Source: Bacillota bacterium
Lineage (GTDB): Bacteria > Bacillota > Clostridia > Lachnospirales > Lachnospiraceae
DNA: 5,490 bases
Assembly (NCBI GenBank): GCA_023458855.1
Contig: JAEWWQ010000325.1
Coordinates: 1 to 5,490, forward strand
Direction: 5' to 3'
The position numbers were made by a program, and so were the translations under genes. The notes beneath the pieces are model-generated. The model ran no database searches and was not told the DNA's origin. It saw only the letters and a program-made list of their open reading frames with translations. Below, piece after piece: positions 1 through 5,054 of the stretch; positions within the stretch are counted from its first letter, which is position 1, and every line of letters starts with the position of its first letter.

Positions 1-1120
1 GTACAAAACGAATAATATTCGGCCCTGCATTTATTAAAATCAGTCCCTTGTCAAGCGCCTTTGTAATAATTCCGCCTACTGGCTTGTTGCATACAAGTCC
101 CTGCATAAGTCCGGCACCACGTCTTGCCTCTATGCAATCATATGACTCGACCAGAGAATCTAACTGTTCTTCTAAATATCCACTTACTGTTTTCACATTC
201 TCTATTATATGGTTCTCCTCAAATAAATCAAGTACTTTATTAATTGCTGCCGCTGCAAGCGGATTACCACCGTAAGTAGTACCATGGTCACCGCTTGTAA
301 GAGAGTGCTGTCCGACCTTTTCTGTCATCAGGAATGCGCCTACCGGTACACCGCAGCCCAATGCTTTCGCAACTGTCATGATATCCGGCTTCACACCATA
401 CTTCTGCCAGGCAAACATATAACCCGTCCGCCCCATGCCACATTGAATCTCATCCAGAATCAGTAAGATATCTTTTTCATCACAAATCGCTCTGATTTTT
501 TTCATAAAATCTTCTGTTGCCGGATAAATACCACCTTCACCCTGTACCGTTTCAAACAAAATGGCACATGTCTTATCTGTTATCTGCGCTTCTACACTTT
601 CATAATCATTCATGTCCGCGAACTTGATATTTCCGATCATTGGTTCAAAGGCTTCCCGGTATTTCGGATTGCCCGTTACGGACAAGGCTCCCATTGTTCT
701 GCCATGAAAAGAATGATTCATGGCAATGATCTCGTGATCCGTCCTGCCGTCTTTTAAATAGGCATATTTTCTGGCTGTTTTGATTGCACCTTCAATTGCT
801 TCTGCACCACTGTTGGTGAAAAATACCCTGTCCATTTCCGATACTTTCTTAATTCTCTTTGCAGCTTCAATAGCCGGCACATTGTAATAATAATTGGAAG
901 TGTGGATCAATTTATCGATCTGTGCCTTCAATGCATCGTTATACTGCTTATTATTGTAGCCTAACGCAAATACAGCTATTCCCGACACAAAATCAAGATA
1001 CTTCTTACCCTCGATATCATATAAGTTTACGCCGTCTCCCTTATCCAACACGACCTGATACCGATTGTACGTATGCAAAAGTACCGCTTCTGCTTCTTCT
1101 ATATATTTTTCCATCATCAT
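1..1120 (-). CDS. argD: Acetylornithine aminotransferase ArgD (3' end cut off by window)
   Basis: A PLP-dependent class III aminotransferase that converts N-acetylglutamate semialdehyde plus glutamate to N-acetylornithine and 2-oxoglutarate in the cytosol. I read 373 codons from the ATG at 1120. The family is usually about 390-400 residues, so roughly 20-25 C-terminal residues lie beyond base 1. Visible motifs are NSGAEA (103-108, cofactor phosphate binding), SFHGRT (137-142), LDEIQCGMGRTG (222-233, with Asp223 expected to contact the PLP ring nitrogen), AKALGCG (251-257, with Lys252 the expected Schiff-base lysine) and HGTTYGGNPLA (279-289). Three ATG codons stand in a row (1120, 1117, 1114). 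An AGGA at 1128-1125 lies 4, 7 or 10 bases from them, so the exact start is uncertain by two codons. It lies 34 bases after argB and is surely co-transcribed. Other class III transaminases (GABA, ornithine) are possible on motifs alone, but the operon argues for ArgD. Confidence 0.96.
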   Translation of the reverse strand, partial: MMMEKYIEEAEAVLLHTYNRYQVVLDKGDGVNLYDIEGKKYLDFVSGIAVFALGYNNKQYNDALKAQIDKLIHTSNYYYNVPAIEAAKRIKKVSEMDRVFFTNSGAEAIEGAIKTARKYAYLKDGRTDHEIIAMNHSFHGRTMGALSVTGNPKYREAFEPMIGNIKFADMNDYESVEAQITDKTCAILFETVQGEGGIYPATEDFMKKIRAICDEKDILLILDEIQCGMGRTGYMFAWQKYGVKPDIMTVAKALGCGVPVGAFLMTEKVGQHSLTSGDHGTTYGGNPLAAAAINKVLDLFEENHIIENVKTVSGYLEEQLDSLVESYDCIEARRGAGLMQGLVCNKPVGGIITKALDKGLILINAGPNIIRFV

Positions 1121-1154
1121 GATATCCTGCCTCTCCACTCTTTTTCATAAGATA

Positions 1155-2054
1155 TTATTTTGTGTCTGCTTCCTGGTCTTCGTTGGGAATAATCTGTGTT
1201 CCGATTCCTTCCTTTGTAAATATTTCCAGTAAAAGGCAGTGCGGAATTCTTCCATCCAGAATAATGACTCTGTTCACTCCATTCTCAACTGCCGATGTGC
1301 AGTTATTCAATTTGGGTAACATACCACCACCGATACAACCCTCTTCAATCAATTGATTTGCCTGCTCTGCTGTCAATTCAGATATAAAAGAATCCGGATC
1401 ATTGATATCCTTATATAACCCCTTAATATCTGTCAGAAATGCAAGTTTCTCAGCACCTATTGCTTTTGCAATTGCGCATGCAGCATCATCCGCATTGATA
1501 TTATAAGTATTGTAACCATCATCCAGACCGATCGGCGCAATAATCGGCAAAAAATCTTTTTCCAGCAAATCAAATAAAATACTTGGATTCACACTCTTTA
1601 TATCCCCTACGAACCCGATATCCTGCCCATTCGAATATTTTCTATCGACCTTTAACATACCGCCGTCTTTACCGCTGATACCAATCGCCTTTACTCCTAA
1701 TTCTTCTACCATGGCTACCAGATTTTTATTTACTTTTCCAAGCACCATTTCCGCTATTTCCATGGTTTCCTCATCTGTCACGCGCAAGCCATTGATAAAT
1801 TGAGCTTCTTTCCCTACTTTACCGACCCATTTGCTGATGGCCTTTCCTCCGCCATGGACAATGATTGGTTTGAAACCAACCAGCTTTAATAATGCCACAT
1901 CTTTAATTACATTTTTCTGTAACTCTTCATTTTCCATGGCACTCCCACCGTATTTAACAACAATGATCCTGCGGTTAAATCGTTGAATATATGGTAACGC
2001 CTCTATTAATACTTCTGCTTTCTGTAATATCTTATCCATGTTCTTCTGATCCAT
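1155..2054 (-). CDS. argB: Acetylglutamate kinase ArgB, arginine-sensitive type
   Basis: Amino-acid kinase family enzyme that phosphorylates the gamma-carboxyl of N-acetylglutamate with ATP; it is the usual control point when ArgJ recycles acetyl groups. From the ATG at 2054 it has 299 residues, typical of the family. Motifs are KYGGSAM (34-40, nucleotide phosphate binding), HGGGKAIS (67-74), NGLRVTD (88-94), YNINADDAA (184-192, substrate binding), LTDIKG (207-212) and GGGMLPK (242-248). The N-terminal stretch of about 25 residues before the core, together with LLLEIFTKEGIGT near residues 274-286, matches hexameric kinases inhibited by L-arginine, so feedback inhibition is inferred. An in-frame ATG at 2066 would add four residues, but it has no good ribosome binding site and sits directly after a GC-rich inverted repeat. 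The ATG at 2054 has GGGAG five bases upstream and is preferred. The gene follows a 186-base structured gap after argJ. Confidence 0.97.
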   Translation of the reverse strand: MDQKNMDKILQKAEVLIEALPYIQRFNRRIIVVKYGGSAMENEELQKNVIKDVALLKLVGFKPIIVHGGGKAISKWVGKVGKEAQFINGLRVTDEETMEIAEMVLGKVNKNLVAMVEELGVKAIGISGKDGGMLKVDRKYSNGQDIGFVGDIKSVNPSILFDLLEKDFLPIIAPIGLDDGYNTYNINADDAACAIAKAIGAEKLAFLTDIKGLYKDINDPDSFISELTAEQANQLIEEGCIGGGMLPKLNNCTSAVENGVNRVIILDGRIPHCLLLEIFTKEGIGTQIIPNEDQEADTK

Positions 2055-2059
2055 TTTTG

Positions 2060-2064
2060 CTCCC
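2060..2064 (-). promoter_or_regulatory. Ribosome binding site that decides the argB start
   Basis: The minus strand reads GGGAG followed by five bases and then the ATG at 2054. The alternative ATG at 2066 overlaps this motif and has only a weak GCGGC-type sequence upstream. Initiation at 2054 is therefore the better reading. Confidence 0.6.
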
Positions 2065-2068
2065 ATCT

Positions 2069-2082
2069 GCCGCTTTGCCGGC
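2069..2082 (-). repeat. Small GC-rich inverted repeat just upstream of argB
   Basis: GCCG at 2069-2072 is complementary to CGGC at 2079-2082 across a six-base loop. In the mRNA this hairpin would end a few bases before the argB ribosome binding site at 2060-2064 and would cover the upstream region of the alternative ATG at 2066. It is short, and its significance is uncertain. Confidence 0.35.
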
Positions 2083-2090
2083 CCTTATTA

Positions 2091-2120
2091 TCAGGGAATG
2101 TGAACATGCTTCTCTTTCAC
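2091..2120 (-). CDS. Possible upstream ORF (9 codons) in the argB leader
   Basis: The minus strand shows a strong Shine-Dalgarno-like GAGGGGAG at 2133-2126, followed by CAAAT and a GTG at 2120. From there an open frame of nine codons would give MKEKHVHIP and end at TGA 2093-2091, 36 bases before the argB ATG at 2054. An ATG at 2122 overlaps the GTG but is followed at once by TGA, giving a start-stop pair in another frame. The start codon lies inside the 5' arm of the inverted repeat at 2097-2123, so translating this peptide would open that hairpin. It contains no arginine run, so it is not an obvious classical attenuator peptide. No family is recognised, and it may be coincidental. Confidence 0.25.
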   Translation of the reverse strand: MKEKHVHIP

Positions 2121-2123
2121 ATT
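2097..2123 (-). repeat. Inverted repeat, 8-bp perfect stem, in argB leader
   Basis: AATGTGAA at 2097-2104 is exactly complementary to TTCACATT at 2116-2123, with an 11-base loop. In the mRNA the 5' arm contains the overlapping ATG/GTG start codons of the possible upstream ORF, just downstream of the GAGGGGAG motif. No run of T follows on either strand, so it is not an intrinsic terminator. Confidence 0.6.
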
Positions 2124-2144
2124 TGCTCCCCTCTATAATCCAAG

Positions 2145-2170
2145 GGAAGAAGACGCTTGCGGCTTCTTCC
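2145..2170 (-). repeat. Inverted repeat, 8-bp perfect outer stem, in argJ-argB gap
   Basis: GGAAGAAG at 2145-2152 pairs exactly with CTTCTTCC at 2163-2170. Inside, one mismatch (2153/2162) is followed by CGC/GCG (2154-2156/2159-2161) around a two-base tip, which in practice means a larger loop. In the mRNA it follows directly after the larger hairpin at 2172-2230. There is no U-tract on the 3' side on either strand, so termination is unlikely; an RNA stability or processing role is possible. Confidence 0.65.
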
Positions 2171-2171
2171 T

Positions 2172-2230
2172 GTGTGAGATTTAGAAATTCTTAGCAGCGG
2201 TATTTTGCTGCTTAGAATTACTTCTCACAC
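2172..2230 (-). repeat. Long two-part inverted repeat after argJ
   Basis: The inner stem pairs 2186-2198 with 2207-2219 (13 positions, one mismatch at 2192/2213) around an 8-base loop at 2199-2206. The outer stem pairs GTGTGAGA at 2172-2179 with TCTCACAC at 2223-2230. The parts are joined by short unpaired stretches (2180-2185 and 2220-2222). A second copy of the outer 5' arm lies at 2234-2241, so two registers of pairing are possible. The structure begins within 11 bases of the argJ stop codon. It lacks the U-run of an intrinsic terminator. An mRNA stability or processing element, or a degenerate small mobile repeat, are the options I would consider. Confidence 0.65.
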
Positions 2231-2242
2231 TCTTCTCACACT
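2221..2242 (-). repeat. Perfect 11-bp tandem duplication at the argJ stop codon
   Basis: Plus-strand CTTCTCACACT occurs twice back to back (2221-2231 and 2232-2242). On the coding strand this is AGTGTGAGAAG repeated, with the first copy beginning inside the argJ TAG stop. Both copies can pair with GTGTGAGA at 2172-2179. It looks like a recent small duplication, or a built-in choice between two hairpin registers. Confidence 0.85.
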
Positions 2243-3464
2243 ATGAACGATAGTCAGCATTGATTTTCACGTAATCATATGTCAGATCGCAGCCCCACGC
2301 AGTTGCTTCTGCCTCTCCGGATTTCATATCAACCAAAACAGTGACTTCTGGTTCTGACAATATCTTCGTTGCTTCCTCTTCACTATAATCCGTTGCTACA
2401 CCATCTTTATAAATTGGTATCACACCCGCCTTACTCTGAAAGAACAGTTCTACCTTCTCCGGATCGAACTGTGCACCGGAATATCCCATTGCACAAAGGA
2501 TCCTTCCCCAATTGGCATCATGACCAAATATTGCCGCCTTTGTCAGACTGGAGCAGATCACTGATTTGGCAAGCCGTTTTGCCTGTTCTTTATCTTCCGC
2601 ATGAATCACTCTTGTCTCAAAAAGAGCAGTTGCACCTTCTCCATCACCAGCCATTTTCTTGGCCAATGTTGTATTTACATAATTCAGTGCTTCTACAAAA
2701 GCGTCATAATCTTTATTTTTACTGGTAACCGGAACATTTCCTGCCATTCCGTTTGCCATAACAAGAAGGGTATCATTGGTGGAGGTATCTCCGTCTACGG
2801 AAATCATATTAAAAGTATCCTGCACATTTTCACTTAAAGCTTCCTGCAATAATTCTTTCGATATTGCAATATCACTTGTTAAGAAGGCAAGCATGGTGCA
2901 CATATTCGGATGTATCATTCCGGAACCTTTGCACATACCGCCAATTGTTACTGTTCTGCCGCCAATCTCAAACTGCACTGCGACCTGTTTAGATACCGTG
3001 TCGGTAGTCATAATTGCCTCTGCCGCAGTCGTACCTGCTTCTAATGTACTTTTTTTCAACTTTGCCAATTCCCTGACTCCAGCGGCGATCTTATCGATTG
3101 GCAACTGCATCCCGATTACACCGGTCGATGCAACCAGTACCGCATCATGAGGGATCTGTAATGCCTCTGCCGCTGCATCCGCAGTCTGTCTGCAGTATTC
3201 ATATCCCTGCTTTCCCGTACATGCATTGGCAATTCCTGCATTTACAACAACCGTCTGGGCAAACGGCGCATGGGCAACAATATCCTTATCCCACATAACA
3301 CATGCCGCTTTTACGACATTACTTGTAAAGACACCTGCCACAGTACAAGGCTTCCTGCTAAAAATCATTGCCATATCCAATCTGTTCTTGTATTTGATAC
3401 CGCCTTCATAACCTGCCGCCTCAAACCCGATTGCTGCTGTCACACCACCTGTAACCACTTCCAT
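2241..3464 (-). CDS. argJ: Ornithine acetyltransferase ArgJ (glutamate N-acetyltransferase)
   Basis: Transfers the acetyl group from N-acetylornithine to glutamate, closing the acetyl cycle; some family members also use acetyl-CoA to make N-acetylglutamate (bifunctional type), which sequence alone does not settle. It has 407 residues, a normal length. ArgJ is an Ntn-hydrolase-like protein that cuts itself into alpha and beta chains. The cleavage motif is KGSGMIHPNMCTML (179-192), which puts the new N-terminal nucleophile at Thr190. ASTGVIG (112-118) supplies the expected oxyanion-hole Thr-Gly. DGEGATALFE (274-283) and FGHDANWGRI (313-322) are conserved blocks, and the C-terminus DLTYDYVKINADYRS is typical. 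The residue before the cut is Cys rather than the usual Ala. The start ATG at 3464 has GAAGGA at 3477-3472 seven bases upstream. It lies 18 bases after the GNAT gene. Confidence 0.97.
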   Translation of the reverse strand: MEVVTGGVTAAIGFEAAGYEGGIKYKNRLDMAMIFSRKPCTVAGVFTSNVVKAACVMWDKDIVAHAPFAQTVVVNAGIANACTGKQGYEYCRQTADAAAEALQIPHDAVLVASTGVIGMQLPIDKIAAGVRELAKLKKSTLEAGTTAAEAIMTTDTVSKQVAVQFEIGGRTVTIGGMCKGSGMIHPNMCTMLAFLTSDIAISKELLQEALSENVQDTFNMISVDGDTSTNDTLLVMANGMAGNVPVTSKNKDYDAFVEALNYVNTTLAKKMAGDGEGATALFETRVIHAEDKEQAKRLAKSVICSSLTKAAIFGHDANWGRILCAMGYSGAQFDPEKVELFFQSKAGVIPIYKDGVATDYSEEEATKILSEPEVTVLVDMKSGEAEATAWGCDLTYDYVKINADYRS

Positions 3465-3471
3465 AACAATA

Positions 3472-3477
3472 TCCTTC
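3472..3477 (-). promoter_or_regulatory. Ribosome binding site of argJ
   Basis: The minus strand reads GAAGGA, then seven bases, then the ATG at 3464. It lies within the 18-base gap after the GNAT stop codon and fixes the argJ start. Confidence 0.7.
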
Positions 3478-3482
3478 TTTCC

Positions 3483-3926
3483 CTATTTATTGAATCTTTC
3501 CATATTCTCCGTATTGAGAACAAAATCATAGTAATTCACATCTTCCCGTTTGTTCCAGCCGATATCTTTCCAAAAGGCATTCCCAATATCATTTTCTGCA
3601 AAAGCAATCAGGGAAACTTTACTGATTTTTTCCTCTTTCAATGCTTCCATCGCATAGATTACCATCTCTTTACCAATACCGTGCAGCCGGAATGCTGGAT
3701 CTACACACACATGATACAGACAGCCGCGTCTGCCGTCATGTCCACATAAAATTGTTCCTACTATTTTTCCATCTTCGACCGCAACAACACTCGTGGATGG
3801 ATTCCGTATAAGAAAACGATTCACACCCTCTCTTGAGTCATCAATGCTTCTCATCGCAAAACCTTTGATTTTCATCCAGAGCGTGTATACCATATCGTAA
3901 TCGTCTATCGTCATTGTCCTTATCAT
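3483..3926 (-). CDS. GNAT-family N-acetyltransferase (YpeA/RimI-like), candidate acetyl-cycle enzyme
   Basis: A cytosolic single-domain GNAT protein of 147 residues, which should use acetyl-CoA. The acetyl-CoA pyrophosphate-binding motif A is RLHGIGK (80-86), preceded by the beta-strand segment LYHVCVDPAF (70-79). VVAVEDGKIVGTILCGHDG (47-65) resembles the E. coli YpeA pattern of V-V-G-T-x3-G-x-D-G-x-R-G. The segment ENDIGNAFWKDIGW (111-124) is the usual C-terminal GNAT motif around the acetyl-CoA-contacting position. The substrate cannot be read from the sequence. Its ATG (3926) stands one base after the upstream acyltransferase stop, with AAGGG at 3942-3938 eleven bases away, which suggests translational coupling. 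It is 18 bases ahead of argJ. Its place in the operon suggests an N-acetylglutamate synthase or regulatory acetylation role, but it does not look like classical ArgA, so that is inference. Confidence 0.9.
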   Translation of the reverse strand: MIRTMTIDDYDMVYTLWMKIKGFAMRSIDDSREGVNRFLIRNPSTSVVAVEDGKIVGTILCGHDGRRGCLYHVCVDPAFRLHGIGKEMVIYAMEALKEEKISKVSLIAFAENDIGNAFWKDIGWNKREDVNYYDFVLNTENMERFNK

Positions 3927-3927
3927 G

Positions 3928-5013
3928 TTACATGTTTCCCTTCAGATACTTCACAATATTCCATGTTCGCTTTTCCGGCTTTTTCTTCCCCAGCATAAAA
4001 TAGCCATATTGGTCAATAACAAATATAACTAAAATTTCCAATCCTAAAATAATGGCTGTCACACATAACCACAGGAAGTATACTTTTGCTCTCGTAATAT
4101 ACTGGTTTATCATCATGGACCATTCTGTCGCTCTCGCAAGCAACATCCAGTCTACGTGCGTTGCCATAATAATCAGAGAATTCACACCAAGAAAGATTAA
4201 TCCTTTGAACTGTCTCATATTTTTACAGATTAAAATAATAGCAAGTGATCCAAAACTTGCACATATAAAGTATACCCATGCATGATTGAACTCCATAAAA
4301 TGCAGATCAACAGTGCCATTCAGAATATTGACATACATAACGGCTGCCATAAGAAGAATACCGGCAATTAATTCCGGAATACTGATTCCTTCCCGCTCCT
4401 TCCTATATCGCTTTACATAATAGCCAAAGCATAAAAATATAGCTGCGATTACACTTCTGGTCAACATTGCCAGAAAAAAACTGATTGCCAGTACAGGCAT
4501 ATTCATAAACCAGAATTCTTCATTATAAACAGGGGCAATACTAATCGCCGCGATTCCTGCCAGCAAACAAATCAAAACAGTCACTTTGTGCGACGTGAAT
4601 TTCCTTACTCCAAGAAAAAACAGTTCCGAACAGAACATGGTCGGTAAGAACCACATAACAGAAATACCGGCAAATGATATAAAGTAAATAAATAACTTAT
4701 ATAAATAAACTCCATCAACAAGTTCCGGATGTACCAGATGCGTTATTCCGTTAATCAATAAATACGATAAACTAAATGTCAGATAAGGAATCAGTAATGT
4801 CCTTGCCTTTCTAATTAAGATGTCTTTCATAGAACGCTTCTCTTCCCCGATATGCTGCATGAGCATGCCGGATATCACAAAGAAAAGAGGCATGATAATA
4901 GAAGCAAGCGCATTATACAAAGTATCAGACATTAATTGCGAATGCCGCATAACAACCATGATGATACCGACACCTTTTGCCATATCCAAATAGGTAATTC
5001 GTTTTTTTGCCAT
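3928..5013 (-). CDS. Integral membrane acyltransferase, acyltransferase-3 (fucose 4-O-acetylase-like) family
   Basis: A 361-residue polytopic membrane protein with about ten hydrophobic segments (roughly 12-27, 33-52, 72-90, 104-136 as two, 144-160, 168-184, 186-200, 213-230, 245-264, 271-285, 311-335) and a basic tail. The N-terminus RITYLDMAKGVGIIMVVM (5-22), MPLFFVISGML (41-51), a basic segment RKARTLLIPY (68-77) and WFLPTMF (121-127) are the layout of the acyltransferase-3 class, which usually O-acetylates sugars or cell-envelope polymers. The expected G-H motif is R-H here (Arg23-His24), and the His that usually precedes M-P-L-F-F is Ile. The start at 5013 is chosen because GGAG stands five bases upstream; a TTG at 5043 would add ten residues without support. 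It lies 41 bases after argC and one base before the GNAT gene. The substrate is unknown and the link to arginine synthesis is positional only. Confidence 0.88.
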   Translation of the reverse strand: MAKKRITYLDMAKGVGIIMVVMRHSQLMSDTLYNALASIIMPLFFVISGMLMQHIGEEKRSMKDILIRKARTLLIPYLTFSLSYLLINGITHLVHPELVDGVYLYKLFIYFISFAGISVMWFLPTMFCSELFFLGVRKFTSHKVTVLICLLAGIAAISIAPVYNEEFWFMNMPVLAISFFLAMLTRSVIAAIFLCFGYYVKRYRKEREGISIPELIAGILLMAAVMYVNILNGTVDLHFMEFNHAWVYFICASFGSLAIILICKNMRQFKGLIFLGVNSLIIMATHVDWMLLARATEWSMMINQYITRAKVYFLWLCVTAIILGLEILVIFVIDQYGYFMLGKKKPEKRTWNIVKYLKGNM

Positions 5014-5018
5014 TTTAT

Positions 5019-5028
5019 CTCCATTCCT
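5019..5028 (-). promoter_or_regulatory. Ribosome binding site deciding the acyltransferase start
   Basis: The minus strand reads AGGAATGGAG, then ATAAA, then the ATG at 5013. GGAG at 5022-5019 has a five-base spacer. This is much better than anything ahead of the in-frame TTG at 5043, so the shorter protein is preferred. Confidence 0.65.
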
Positions 5029-5054
5029 GCTGTTTGCATACAAAATAAATCTTT

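Noticed and set aside
2134..2139. Perfect TATAAT on the plus strand in the argJ-argB gap
   Set aside because: No acceptable -35 box stands about 17 bases upstream (TCTCTT there), and transcription would run antisense into argJ. AT-rich chance match.
2145..2230. Intrinsic terminator splitting argCJ from argBD
   Set aside because: The stems are good, but no U-tract follows any of them on either strand, and argB has no convincing promoter of its own downstream.
2067..2240. T-box or arginine-type riboswitch leader for argBD
   Set aside because: The T-box consensus (TGGNACCGCG-type) and specifier-loop layout are absent, and I recognise no known riboswitch core.
2055..2240. ArgR operator (Arg box) in the gap
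   Set aside because: No TGAAT...ATTCA-type palindrome matching the Firmicutes Arg box was found; any operator is more likely upstream of argC, outside the window.
2776..3150. Plus-strand open frame of 124 codons inside argJ
   Set aside because: Wholly antisense to conserved argJ codons, with no family features.
3270..3749. Plus-strand open frame of 159 codons across the argJ/GNAT junction
   Set aside because: It is antisense to two well-supported genes, has no recognisable domain or convincing ribosome binding site, and its Cys-, His- and Ile-rich makeup is that of a shadow frame.
3928..5043. Longer acyltransferase starting at TTG 5043
   Set aside because: The ten extra residues (from YANSRNGDK) are polar and unlike the family start, and the strong GGAG motif precedes the ATG at 5013.
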